A DNA stretch of 64,000 bases from contig CAZBRT010000001.1 in the NCBI GenBank assembly GCA_964494625.1, forward strand, positions 558,001 through 622,000. Direction: 5' to 3'. Origin of the DNA: UBA2784 sp964494625. Its GTDB lineage: Bacteria > Pseudomonadota > Alphaproteobacteria > Micropepsales > Micropepsaceae. Below the pieces are notes generated by a model that was not told the origin of the DNA, searched no databases, and was given only the letters and a program-made list of their open reading frames with translations. Shown one piece after another: positions 16,426 to 25,131 of this stretch. Position numbers and translations under genes: made by a program. Every line of letters starts with the position of its first letter. Position 1 is the stretch's first letter.

Positions 16426-16817
16426 GGTGGGGCGGGGCCTCTTGGTCGGTCTTCAGGATCGCGCATTTGGGGTGAGTCGCGACCGGATCGCAATGTAGGC
16501 GATTGATCTGCCTATTGATTCGATATTTGATTCGGGCGCGAAACGGCAGGCCTAACGGCGGAAATTCGTCAGTGTGCGGCGCAACATGATTTGGTGCAGC
16601 GCAGCATGCCTCTAATTCGTTGCGGAAATGCCATAGTCGTCCAGCCGTGCGCGCCGTTACCTTTATTCCAAGGCGGAACGTATTGACTCACCTTTCCTTT
16701 CCATGTGCTCATCGTTGCGATTGGGTATTCGGCGCTGGGGGGCGTCCGGAACGGTCAAGCGCCCCCTCGCCGCATCAAAGACATAAAACGGCCTTTTGGG
16801 TGAGGAGGATTGCGCGC
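16426..16817. other. Intergenic region between zur and the DUF1302 gene
   Basis: 392 bases without a convincing gene. Contents: short near-repeats ATTGATTCG/TTTGATTCG near 16515-16536, a possible -35 TTGACT near 16684, and a GC-rich stem at 16738-16766. A strong GAGGAGGAT ribosome-binding site precedes the DUF1302 start. I could not identify a clear Zur box. Confidence 0.6.
16738..16766 (+). promoter_or_regulatory. Stem-loop in the leader of the DUF1302 gene
   Basis: GGGGGCG and CGCCCCC form a 7-bp all-GC stem around a 15-base loop, about 50 bases before the start codon. No T-tract follows, so it may protect the leader of an abundant outer-membrane protein mRNA rather than terminate. Confidence 0.3.
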
Positions 16818-19358
16818 ATGTCGTACAAAATGGGTCTCCGCGGGAAGCTGTTGGCCTCTGCGGCTGGTGTTGGTCTGATGGCTGCTGCGGGAAGCGCGGT
16901 TGCCGAAGAGTACAGCATCGGCGAAATGAAAATCGTCTTCGACACGACGATCACAGCTGGCGCATCGATGCGCGTTGCAGAACGTGACACGCAATTCCTG
17001 CCGGAATCAAATGGCGGTAACATTGATCCGCGCACGTCGGGCGTCATCACGCCGGTTGCGCAGGCTGCAGCCACGCTGGCCGGGCTGCCGGGTTATGTAT
17101 TCACCCAGACGGCGAACCGCGACAATTTCGACGGCTCGATCAATGAGGACGATGCGCGCCTGAATTATGACGAGGGCGATTTCACCTCGACCAACATCAA
17201 GGTCAGCCATGACCTTCTGATGACCTGGCGCAATTTCACGGTGTTCGCGCGCGGCTTCTATTTCTATGACGACACGATGTCGGACGAAGATCACCCCGAC
17301 CGCACACCGTTGCGCGACAAGACGTCAGATGTGCTTGGCTCCCATGCCAAGCTGCTTGACCTCTATATCGCCGGTGATTTTGAACTGGGCGACATTCCCG
17401 TCCAGGTGCGCGTCGGCAAGCAGGTGGTCAGCTGGGGCGAAGGCACGTTCATCCTGCACGGCATCAATGTCATCAACCCGATTGACGTCACTGCATTCCG
17501 TCGCCCGGGCGCGGAAATCAAGGAAGGCCTGATCCCCGTCAACATGGTGTCGGGCTCGATCAGCTTCCCGTTCGATGTCTCGGTTGAGGCCTGGTACCAG
17601 CTGGACTGGGAGCCGTTCGAGATCGATCCGGCCGGCACAGCGTTCAGTGGCACGGATACGCTCCGCTACCCGAACTTTGTCGGCTTTACGTCGGGCTCGC
17701 CCTTCTCGGGCAACCGCCGCAATTGTATTGGCGGTCCGGAGTCGTTCTTTGGCCTTTCCGGCGGCGTCATTCTTGGCGGCGCCGTTCCGCTGCCGGATAT
17801 CGGCCCGCATGTGACCGGTCAGCTCTTGCCGACGCCGACCTGCTTTGACGGCGCGGCGACCGACTATGACGTGCCGCTGCCGGTGGGATCGGCAGAAGCT
17901 GCCAAGCTGGCCCAAGGCGATATGGGCGTGGTTGCCCGCTCAAAGGACGTCGAAGGCTCGGATGATGGCCAGTGGGGCGTTGCCGTCCGCTATTTCGCGG
18001 ACTGGCTGAATGCGACCGAGTTCGGCTTCTATGCGATGAATTATCACAGCCGCCTGCCGTTTGCGCAGGAGGGTGCGGGAACGCCGTCGCTGGGCTTTGG
18101 CGCGGTGACAGGCAACAATGCCAACATTGATCCGGTAACTGGTTCGTTCAACAGCCTTGCCTCGCGTTTTGCGCCGTCGGTTGGTTGTGTGGGTCCGTTC
18201 AGCCCGAACCCGAATACCTTCGTTGATCCGCGATTTGCGGCGCTGGCCGCAACGCCGATTGCCGATCCGCTCAACCTGATCAATACGCAGGCTGCAAACT
18301 CGGCGGACCTCATTCTGGGCGGTGCGGGTGCGGTTCTGGCCGGCACGACGCGCAACATGGGCGATACGTTTGGTGCAGCGATCCGCATCAATTGCGCCCT
18401 TGCACTTGCGCAATCGAAGCTGGTTGACACCAATGGCGACACGATCCCCGATACGCCGATGGCCACCAACGGATCGGAGTTCCTTGGCGTGAACACGAGC
18501 TGGATGCTCCGGTTCGTCTATCCGGAAGACATCAAGGTCTATGGCATGAGCTTCAACACCACGGTGGGAAGCTGGGGCCTTCAGGGCGAAGTCAGCTTCC
18601 GTCCGGATGCGCCGTTTGCGGTCGATACCGACCAGCAGACGATCAGTGCGGCGATGGTGTCGTGCGCTATCCCGGTCGGTGTGGCCGATCTTGCCTTTCT
18701 TGCGTTCGAAGGCTTGGGAAATGTTGACGGCACAACGGCCTGTCTTGCCGGGGCTGGTCTTCCCACCAACGCCAATCCGCGCTGGATGACCTCCGTGATC
18801 GAACAGGACATGTGGACCGGCCAGATCGGCACCACGGCAACGTTCACGGGCTCCGATCCGGTGATTGATTTCCTTGGCGCGGACCTTGGTATCCTCGTGA
18901 CCGAAGTCGGCTTTGTGCTGGTGCCGGGCGTGGAAGACACGTGGCTCGACAATGGCGCATCGGCTGAACTGCCACAGTATGCCAACATGGGCTGTCAGGC
19001 AACCGACCTTGGTCTGGGCGGCCTCTTGGGTCTTGACCGCAAGTCGTCTGAACAGTGCCGTCCGACCGACTTCTCGGCCGGTTACGTGCTGCTCGCGCGC
19101 CTTGACTACAACAACGCGTTCGAGAGCGGCTGGGTGATCAGCCCGCAGCTGACCTTCAGCCATGACGTCGTCGGCAAGACGCCCGCGCCCTATGGCAACT
19201 ACAAAGAAGGCCGCATGGCGATCAGCGCGTCGGTGTCGGGCCAGCTTGACAACGCCTGGCGCCTCAGCCTTGGCTATACGAACTTCTTTGGCGGTGACAT
19301 CACCAACAAAGCCATCGACCAGGATTTTGCTTCATTCACGGCTTCCTACTCGTTCTGA
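16818..19358 (+). CDS. DUF1302-family outer-membrane beta-barrel protein
   Basis: 846 residues from the ATG at 16818 (AGGAGGAT 8 bases upstream); more upstream in-frame codons exist but lack a signal sequence. A signal peptide ends near AGSAVAEE. The body alternates polar and aromatic residues as in beta-barrels, with blocks such as QVRVGKQVVSWGEGTF and VEAWYQLDWEP typical of DUF1302. It ends in Phe (TASYSF), the BAM-recognition signature. DUF1302 proteins usually sit with DUF1329, YCF48-like and MMPL-type transporter genes and are linked to export or uptake of hydrophobic compounds. The DUF1329 gene follows 50 bases on. Confidence 0.88.
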   Translation: MSYKMGLRGKLLASAAGVGLMAAAGSAVAEEYSIGEMKIVFDTTITAGASMRVAERDTQFLPESNGGNIDPRTSGVITPVAQAAATLAGLPGYVFTQTANRDNFDGSINEDDARLNYDEGDFTSTNIKVSHDLLMTWRNFTVFARGFYFYDDTMSDEDHPDRTPLRDKTSDVLGSHAKLLDLYIAGDFELGDIPVQVRVGKQVVSWGEGTFILHGINVINPIDVTAFRRPGAEIKEGLIPVNMVSGSISFPFDVSVEAWYQLDWEPFEIDPAGTAFSGTDTLRYPNFVGFTSGSPFSGNRRNCIGGPESFFGLSGGVILGGAVPLPDIGPHVTGQLLPTPTCFDGAATDYDVPLPVGSAEAAKLAQGDMGVVARSKDVEGSDDGQWGVAVRYFADWLNATEFGFYAMNYHSRLPFAQEGAGTPSLGFGAVTGNNANIDPVTGSFNSLASRFAPSVGCVGPFSPNPNTFVDPRFAALAATPIADPLNLINTQAANSADLILGGAGAVLAGTTRNMGDTFGAAIRINCALALAQSKLVDTNGDTIPDTPMATNGSEFLGVNTSWMLRFVYPEDIKVYGMSFNTTVGSWGLQGEVSFRPDAPFAVDTDQQTISAAMVSCAIPVGVADLAFLAFEGLGNVDGTTACLAGAGLPTNANPRWMTSVIEQDMWTGQIGTTATFTGSDPVIDFLGADLGILVTEVGFVLVPGVEDTWLDNGASAELPQYANMGCQATDLGLGGLLGLDRKSSEQCRPTDFSAGYVLLARLDYNNAFESGWVISPQLTFSHDVVGKTPAPYGNYKEGRMAISASVSGQLDNAWRLSLGYTNFFGGDITNKAIDQDFASFTASYSF

Positions 19359-19408
19359 TGCGGGGGACGGAGAAACCGCAAGGCACACCATCAGGAGGAA
19401 ACAGTTAG

Positions 19409-20794
19409 ATGAACCGTAAAGTGACCCTTCTTGCCTCGGCCATGGCGGCGGCAGTTCTTGCCGGCTCCGCCCTTGCCAAGGTGCCCGATGAGGTGGCGGC
19501 ACGCCTTGGCCAGGATCTCAACCCGATGGGTGGCGAGATCGCTGGCAATGCGGCCGGCACCATTCCGGCCTGGGACGGCGGCCTCACGTCGCCGCCCTCG
19601 GGCATCACCTTCGATCCGGCGACCATGCAGCCGCCAGATCCGTTCTCGGGCGACCAGCCCCTGTTCCGGATCACGGCCGCGAACATGAGCCAGTACTCGG
19701 ACAACCTGACGGATGGCCACAAGGCCCTCCTGCAGAACCGCGACGGCTATTTCATGGACGTCTATACGTCGCGCCGCTCCTGCTCGAACCCGCAGTTCGT
19801 GTATGACGCGTCGCGCCGCAATGCGACCGAAGGCTCACTGGTCCGCGGTGCGGATGGCGGCCTTGACGGCGCGGGCGTGCTCGGCGCGATCATGGGTGCG
19901 CCGTTCCCGATCCCGAGCAACGGTCTTGAGGCCATCTGGAACCACACGCTGCGTTTCCGCGGGTTCAAACTGACCCGCCAGTTCGCCGCGTTCCCGGTCC
20001 AGCGTGACGGTTCCTCGACGCCGATCATCGTGCAGGATGAAGCCATCCTGCGCTGGTCGGATCCGGGCAAGACACGCGCCGAAGACCTCAATAACGTTTC
20101 GATCCTCTACATCGCGAACACGATCTCGCCCGCGCGCCTTGCCGGCAACGTGATCCTTGTCCACGAGTCACTGAACGCGACTGTCGCGCCGCGTCAGGCC
20201 TGGCAGTACAACCCCGGCACGCGTCGCGTGCGCCGCGCCCCGGACATCTCGTACGACAACCCGGGCACGAACACGGACGGCATGAGCACGTCGGACGCGT
20301 TTGACGGCTACAATGGCGCGCCGGACCGTTACGACTGGCAGCTGGTCGGCAAGTTCGAGCGTTATGTTCCCTACAACAGCTACCGCCTCCTGAATTCGAA
20401 GTATGCGGACCTTATCCAGCCGCTGAACATCAATCAGGAATTTGCGCGCTACGAACTCCACCGCGTGTGGACGGTCGAAGCGAAGCTGCGTCCCGGCACG
20501 CGCCACGTCTATTCGCGCCGCGTGTTCAACATCGATGAGGACTCCACGACGATCACGGGCGCCGAATACTATGACGGCCGCGGCGAATTGTGGCGCGTCC
20601 AGGAAATGCATCTGGTCAATTTCTATCACGTGCCGACATGCGGTGGCGTGGCAGAGCTGATGTATGACCTCCAGGACGGCCGCTACCTTGCCTCGGCACT
20701 GCGTGGCGAAGAGCCCCCGGTGAACTATTTCGCCGACGAGCTCAACGAAGACCGCTACACGCCGCAAGCCATCCGCGGCATGGGCAAGCGCTGA
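19409..20794 (+). CDS. DUF1329-family periplasmic/outer-membrane protein (LolB/LolA-like fold)
   Basis: 461 residues with a signal peptide (LLASAMAAAVLAGSALAK) and an AGGAGG ribosome-binding site. Family features include the early LGQDLNPMGGEIAGNAAGTI block, PAWDGG, and the C-terminal RVQEMHLVNFYHVPTC stretch. DUF1329 proteins have a lipoprotein-carrier-like fold and partner with DUF1302 barrels, probably as periplasmic carriers of a hydrophobic ligand; this role is inferred from family context. It is followed by a strong hairpin, so the next gene may be expressed at a lower level. Confidence 0.88.
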   Translation: MNRKVTLLASAMAAAVLAGSALAKVPDEVAARLGQDLNPMGGEIAGNAAGTIPAWDGGLTSPPSGITFDPATMQPPDPFSGDQPLFRITAANMSQYSDNLTDGHKALLQNRDGYFMDVYTSRRSCSNPQFVYDASRRNATEGSLVRGADGGLDGAGVLGAIMGAPFPIPSNGLEAIWNHTLRFRGFKLTRQFAAFPVQRDGSSTPIIVQDEAILRWSDPGKTRAEDLNNVSILYIANTISPARLAGNVILVHESLNATVAPRQAWQYNPGTRRVRRAPDISYDNPGTNTDGMSTSDAFDGYNGAPDRYDWQLVGKFERYVPYNSYRLLNSKYADLIQPLNINQEFARYELHRVWTVEAKLRPGTRHVYSRRVFNIDEDSTTITGAEYYDGRGELWRVQEMHLVNFYHVPTCGGVAELMYDLQDGRYLASALRGEEPPVNYFADELNEDRYTPQAIRGMGKR

Positions 20795-20842
20795 AGCCTT
20801 TGGGTGCGTGACCCGCACCCGCTGGTTTGATGTGAGTGACCG

Positions 20843-20873
20843 GGCCCGGCTTTGTGACACGCAAAGCCGGGCC
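20843..20873 (+). terminator. Strong GC-rich hairpin after the DUF1329 gene
   Basis: GGCCCGGCTTTG and CAAAGCCGGGCC form a perfect 12-bp stem with a 7-base loop, followed by the T-rich TGCTTCTTTC. It would end or attenuate the DUF1302-DUF1329 transcript before the YCF48-like gene. Confidence 0.75.
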
Positions 20874-20969
20874 TGCTTCTTTCAAAACATTGTTTTCGCC
20901 CGTGGGTGTTCACCGGGATCGCTCCCGGCACAGTTTCCACGGACCAGTTCTTGAACGGGATCAGGTGAC

Positions 20970-22121
20970 ATGATGCGTATCGACCGGATGGGCAAGGCGG
21001 CACGGGCCGCGTTCTTGACCGCGCTCTTGGGCGCGACCCTTCTTGCGACGGCAGCAGCGCTTCCGGCGCGCGCGGAAAGCGCGGATGGCCGCGATTATGC
21101 CGAGCCCTCTGAGCTCATCACGAAAAACCTCTTGATCGGGGCCGCCCAAGCCGGCAGCCGTCTGGTCGGGGTGGGGGAGTTCGGGCACATCATCCTTTCG
21201 GATGACAACGGTGCCACCTGGCGGCAGGCACGCTCCGTGCCGACGCGGGCCACGCTCACCACCGTCTATTTCGTTGACGACAAGACCGGTTGGGCCGGTG
21301 GCCACGATACAACGGTTCTCAAGACCGTCGATGGCGGCGAGACCTGGGTGCTCGAATACGACCGCGAGATCTCGCTCACTTTGCCCGATCCGCCGCCGCT
21401 TGTGCCGCCGGCCGTCGAGGGGGAAGAAGATTTCGGCGGCGTCGACGATGCGTACATCGATGACGAAGGCAGCTCCGCCATCATGGACGCCGGTGCCGTG
21501 GCCTCGGAAATGCGGCCCGATACGCCGGTGCTGACGCTTGTTTTCGCCGACGCCAACATTGGCGTTGCGGCTGGCGCGTTCGGCTTTGCGGCTGTCACCA
21601 ATGATGGCGGCACCAGCTGGGAAAAGCGTCGCCTGTCCGACCTGGCTGAAGATGACTACCACCTCAATGGCAGCTTCGTCGGACCCAATGGTTCGATCTT
21701 CATCGCGGCCGAGATGGGTTACATCTATCGCAGCCTGAACAAGGGCGTGTCGTGGGACCTCATCGCATCCGGCTATGACGGCTCGCTCTGGGGCGGCCTT
21801 GCACTCTCGGATGGTTCGCTTTTCGCCTATGGCATGCGCGGCAATGTGTGGCGCTCAACCGATCTTGGCTCGACCTGGACGAAGGTCGAAACCGGCACGC
21901 CGGAATCGCTTGCCTCTGCGGTTGAGCTCAGCGACGGGCGCATCGTCATGGTGGGCCTTGGCGGCACGGTCATTGTTTCTGCCGACAAGGGGCTCACCTG
22001 GTCCGTCAGCAACCGCGCTGACCGCAAGGCGCTTTCGGCCGTCCTTGAAGCAGGTCCCGGCCAGATTGCCGTCTTTGGAGAAATGGGTGTTGCAGTTCAG
22101 GCTGTCGACAGCGGCAGCTGA
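20970..22121 (+). CDS. YCF48/BNR-repeat secreted protein of the DUF1302-DUF1329 locus
   Basis: 383 residues; start at 20970 or one codon later, with AGGTGAC upstream. A signal peptide ends near LPARAES. Six Asp-box-like repeats are visible: SDDNGATW, TVDGGETW, TNDGGTSW, SLNKGVSW, STDLGSTW and SADKGLTW, spaced as in a beta-propeller. YCF48 relatives assist photosystem II in phototrophs, but non-photosynthetic bacteria keep this gene beside DUF1302/DUF1329. An acidic insertion (EGEEDFGGVDDAYIDDEG) follows the second box. No MMPL transporter follows here. Confidence 0.85.
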   Translation: MMRIDRMGKAARAAFLTALLGATLLATAAALPARAESADGRDYAEPSELITKNLLIGAAQAGSRLVGVGEFGHIILSDDNGATWRQARSVPTRATLTTVYFVDDKTGWAGGHDTTVLKTVDGGETWVLEYDREISLTLPDPPPLVPPAVEGEEDFGGVDDAYIDDEGSSAIMDAGAVASEMRPDTPVLTLVFADANIGVAAGAFGFAAVTNDGGTSWEKRRLSDLAEDDYHLNGSFVGPNGSIFIAAEMGYIYRSLNKGVSWDLIASGYDGSLWGGLALSDGSLFAYGMRGNVWRSTDLGSTWTKVETGTPESLASAVELSDGRIVMVGLGGTVIVSADKGLTWSVSNRADRKALSAVLEAGPGQIAVFGEMGVAVQAVDSGS

Positions 22122-22175
22122 TTGAACAAGCCGGCACGGGGCCATCGGCCCTTTGCCGGTCAGCGGGGGGCAAGA

Positions 22176-22207
22176 GGGCGCGCGGCCGAAAGGCTGCAGC
22201 GCCCTTT
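22176..22207 (+). terminator. Rho-independent terminator after the YCF48-like gene
   Basis: GGGCGC-GCGGCC and GGCTGC-A-GCGCCC pair around a GAAA tetraloop with one wobble and one bulge, followed by TTTGTCTTT. Confidence 0.7.
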
Positions 22208-22279
22208 GTCTTTGAAGCCTGAGCTTGGGAGATGTGGATTGCTGCACTGCAGCAAAGGTGACGCCCGCGTCATTTTCGC

Positions 22280-22293
22280 TTGATCGAAATCAA
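22280..22293 (+). promoter_or_regulatory. Perfect FNR-type box (TTGAT-N4-ATCAA)
   Basis: TTGATCGAAATCAA matches the FNR/FnrL/FixK consensus in every fixed position. It is centred about 63 bases before the first di-iron gene, consistent with class II activation (site near -41) of a short leader. No FNR gene is in the window. Confidence 0.75.
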
Positions 22294-22349
22294 TGTTGCG
22301 GCACAATCGGGCCATTGGCTTTCCTCACCGCCCCTCGAAGGACGTTCCC

Positions 22350-23474
22350 ATGGCCGAACAGACCAACATCACCAAGGATCCCGCCTATAACGCCGCCGAT
22401 CCGGGCGACTTTGCGACCATGATGGATGTTGACCGCTACAATGCGCGCTCGACCGCCTTCGACAAGATCATCTCGGCAACGCACGATCATTTCTGGGATC
22501 CGCTGGACAAGAAATACATCGACTTCACCGAGCCGTTCGACATCGAAAAGAACTACATGGTGGACACTGATCTCATCATGGAGCTGAAGACGGCGGTTGC
22601 CGACAAGCTCAATGAGGATCAGAAGATCAAGCTCGCCAATCTCAATACGCTGTGGTCCTTCTCGTCGATCCTGCATGGCGAGCAGGGCGCACTCGCGCTT
22701 TCGGCATCGCTCTGCCACATCCTGCGCGATCCGGGTGCACAGGAATATGCTGCCAACCAGACGCGTGAAGAAGCGCGCCACGTGACGGGCTTTGCCAAAT
22801 ACATCCAGGCGCGCTGGGGCAAGCCGGCGCCTGTCGGCCCGGCTCTGGGCGGACTTCTGACCGACCTCGTCGGTTCGCCGCTCGTCTGGAAAAAGATCGT
22901 CGGCATGCAGATGCTGGTCGAGGGCTTGGCCATGGGCGCGTTCGCCACTTTCTATGCGCAGGGCAAGGACCCCCTGATGGTCAGGCTCTGCCAGCTGGTG
23001 ATGACGGACGAAGCCTTCCATCACAAATTCGGGAAAATCTGGGCGGATCGCACGATCCCGCACCTGTCGAAGGGCGAAGCGGAGAAGATCGAAGACTGGG
23101 CGCTTGAAGTCTTCAACACGCTCCTCTTCAACCTGGCGAGCCCCGAGCAGAAGCAGTGGATCTATGCGCAGGTAGGCCTTGACTGGCAGTGGGTGCAGGC
23201 GGCCGTCATGGAGGCGCTGACCGACACGCAGCTCCGTCTTGAGCTCTCCAAGAGCACCAATATTTTCCGCGTGCTCATCAAGACGCTTCTGAAAGCCGGC
23301 ATCATCACCGACCGCACGCGCGCCAACTATTCCGCTTATGTGGATATGGCCGAACTTCATGCCGAGGGTGACCACATGATCGGCGATGACATCGCCGAAG
23401 AGGGCATCCGCCAGCTGATCAAGATCAATGGCGGCAAGGCCTTCTCGCCGCTTTCAGCGGTCGCGGCGGAGTAG
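22350..23474 (+). CDS. Ferritin-like di-iron carboxylate protein, copy 1
   Basis: 374 residues from the ATG at 22350. Four ligand-bearing helices are readable: LHGEQGAL (Glu), TREEARHV (E-x2-H), MLVEGLAMG (Glu) and TDEAFHHKFG (E-x2-H). This is the E, ExxH, E, ExxH set of ribonucleotide-reductase-R2/bacterial-multicomponent-monooxygenase-like proteins. No signal peptide, so it is cytoplasmic. The substrate is unknown; an oxidase or oxygenase role is inferred from the di-iron site. The next gene is a paralogue about three quarters identical by eye, 9 bases downstream. A perfect FNR box lies upstream. Confidence 0.8.
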   Translation: MAEQTNITKDPAYNAADPGDFATMMDVDRYNARSTAFDKIISATHDHFWDPLDKKYIDFTEPFDIEKNYMVDTDLIMELKTAVADKLNEDQKIKLANLNTLWSFSSILHGEQGALALSASLCHILRDPGAQEYAANQTREEARHVTGFAKYIQARWGKPAPVGPALGGLLTDLVGSPLVWKKIVGMQMLVEGLAMGAFATFYAQGKDPLMVRLCQLVMTDEAFHHKFGKIWADRTIPHLSKGEAEKIEDWALEVFNTLLFNLASPEQKQWIYAQVGLDWQWVQAAVMEALTDTQLRLELSKSTNIFRVLIKTLLKAGIITDRTRANYSAYVDMAELHAEGDHMIGDDIAEEGIRQLIKINGGKAFSPLSAVAAE

Positions 23475-23483
23475 GCGGGACCC

Positions 23484-24596
23484 ATGGCCAATATCACCAA
23501 AGACCCGGCCTATGATGCGGCCGATCCCGATGATTTCGCGACGATGATGGAAGTCGAGCGTTACGGCAAACGCTCGACCGCCTTCGACAAGATCATCTCG
23601 GCAACGCACGATCATTTCTGGGATCCGCTGGACAAGAAGTATATCGACTTCACCGCGCCGTTCGATACGGCCGGTGAATATCTGATGCCGCCACACATGA
23701 ATGTGGAGCTGGCGATCGGCATCGGTGACAGTCTGACCGAGGCGCAGCGCATCGCGCTCGTCAACCGGTCGGTGCACTGGTCGCTTTCCTCCATCCTGCA
23801 CGGCGAACAGGGCGCGTTATCGCTTTCGGCATCGCTCTGCCATGTGCTGCGCGATCCCGGTGCGCAGGAATATGCCGCCAACCAGACGCGCGAAGAAGCG
23901 CGTCATGTGACGGCCTTTGCCCGTTATGTGCAGGCGCGCTGGGGCAAGCCCTTGCCCGTTGGCCCCGCGCTTGGCGGGCTTCTGACCGAAATGGTCAATT
24001 CACCCTTCGTGTGGAAAAAGCTCGTCGGCATGCAGATGCTGGTCGAGGGGCTTGCGATGGGTGCGTTTGCAACCTTCTACACCTATGCGCGCGATCCGTT
24101 GCTGGTGCGGCTTTGCCAGCTGGTGATGACGGACGAGGCGTTCCACCACAAATTCGGAAAAATCTGGGCGGACCGCACGATCCCGCACCTTTCGGTCGAG
24201 GAACGCAACAAGATCGAGGATTGGGCGCTTGCCGTCTTCCAGGGGCTCCTGTTCAATCTGGGCAGCCCGGAGCAGAAGCAGTCGATCTATGCGGATTTCG
24301 GCATCACCTGGCAGGAAGTGCAGGCGCGCTTCATGGAAGCGCTGACGGTCGCGCGGATGCGCGAGCGCATGCGTGATTCAACATCGATTTTCCGCACGCT
24401 GATCAAGACGCTCCTGAAGGCCGGCATCATCACCGACCGCACGCGGGCGCACTATGCCGCCTATGTGGATATGGCCGAGCTGCATCAGGAAGGCGACCGG
24501 ATGGTGGGAGACGACATTGCGGAGGAAGGCATCCGCTATCTCATCCAGATCAATGGCGGCAAGTTCACGCCGGTTTCATCGGTCGCCGCCGAATAG
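23484..24596 (+). CDS. Ferritin-like di-iron carboxylate protein, copy 2 (tandem paralogue)
   Basis: 370 residues. It carries the same four ligand blocks as its upstream neighbour (LHGEQGAL, TREEARHV, MLVEGLAMG, TDEAFHHKFG). The N-terminal 50 residues and the C-terminal TLLKAGIITDRTRA...VAAE region are nearly unchanged; the differences cluster around residues 55-75 and 260-290. Both copies keep every apparent iron ligand, so a heterodimer or two related substrates is plausible. It is cotranscribed with copy 1 and ends at a strong terminator. Confidence 0.8.
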   Translation: MANITKDPAYDAADPDDFATMMEVERYGKRSTAFDKIISATHDHFWDPLDKKYIDFTAPFDTAGEYLMPPHMNVELAIGIGDSLTEAQRIALVNRSVHWSLSSILHGEQGALSLSASLCHVLRDPGAQEYAANQTREEARHVTAFARYVQARWGKPLPVGPALGGLLTEMVNSPFVWKKLVGMQMLVEGLAMGAFATFYTYARDPLLVRLCQLVMTDEAFHHKFGKIWADRTIPHLSVEERNKIEDWALAVFQGLLFNLGSPEQKQSIYADFGITWQEVQARFMEALTVARMRERMRDSTSIFRTLIKTLLKAGIITDRTRAHYAAYVDMAELHQEGDRMVGDDIAEEGIRYLIQINGGKFTPVSSVAAE

Positions 24597-24609
24597 GGCC
24601 GCAAAACAG

Positions 24610-24646
24610 AAAAACCCCCGATGCCTGAACGGCACCGGGGGTTTTT
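24610..24646. terminator. Bidirectional Rho-independent terminator
   Basis: AAAAACCCCCG ... CGGGGGTTTTT with an inner GCC/GGC pair and a TGAAC loop. It has an A-tract on one side and a T-tract on the other, so it serves both the di-iron operon and the convergent VOC gene. Confidence 0.93.
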
Positions 24647-24659
24647 CCATTGTCAGTCC

Positions 24660-25034
24660 TTACTTCTTGACCATCACGAAGGCGACAAACTTGTTGCCGT
24701 CGAGGTCACGGAAATAGGCGCCATAGAAATTGTCGCCACGCAGGCCGGGCGCGCCCTCGTCCTTGCCGCCGAGACTCATGGCCTTGGCATGGACCTTGTT
24801 GACCGTATCCTGGTCAGCTGCGGCCAGTGCGATCATCGTGCCATTGCCGCCCGTTGCAGGTTTGCCGTCAAACGGTTTGGTCACCATCAGCATCGGCGCG
24901 TTCTTGGCCGCAGCCCAGCCGGCCATGCGCTCGTTCGACCAGGCACGCTTGCCGCCCATTTCACCAAACACGGCATCAAAAAAGGCCGTGGCGCGGGCGA
25001 GGTCATTCGTGCCCACAGTTGCATAGCCGATCAT
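24660..25034 (-). CDS. VOC-superfamily (glyoxalase-like) protein
   Basis: 124 residues from the ATG at 25034, preceded by GGAAGAGAGAG. The start MIGYATVGTNDLARATAFFDAVFGEMG and the end NFYGAYFRDLDGNKFVAFVMVKK are the two halves of a single VOC module. The metal-ligand positions are degenerate (Thr/Asn rather than His in the first strand), so it may be a binding protein or an unusual lyase. Substrate unknown. Confidence 0.85.
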   Translation of the reverse strand: MIGYATVGTNDLARATAFFDAVFGEMGGKRAWSNERMAGWAAAKNAPMLMVTKPFDGKPATGGNGTMIALAAADQDTVNKVHAKAMSLGGKDEGAPGLRGDNFYGAYFRDLDGNKFVAFVMVKK

Positions 25035-25131
25035 GGAATCTCTCTCTTCCTTGAATTGGGGAGTTGAACGGGGCGGAGAATGCCATAGCCTTCGGCAAAA
25101 CACAGCCTGACGTTAACGGCAGGGCCAAACG

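Noticed and set aside
16500..16540. AT-rich ATTGATTCG/TTTGATTCG repeats as a Zur or FNR box
   Set aside because: They are direct, not inverted, and do not match TTGAT-N4-ATCAA or a Zur palindrome.
17940..19163. 407-codon antisense frame across the DUF1302 gene
   Set aside because: Arg/His-rich composition typical of a shadow frame, and it starts inside a well-supported gene.
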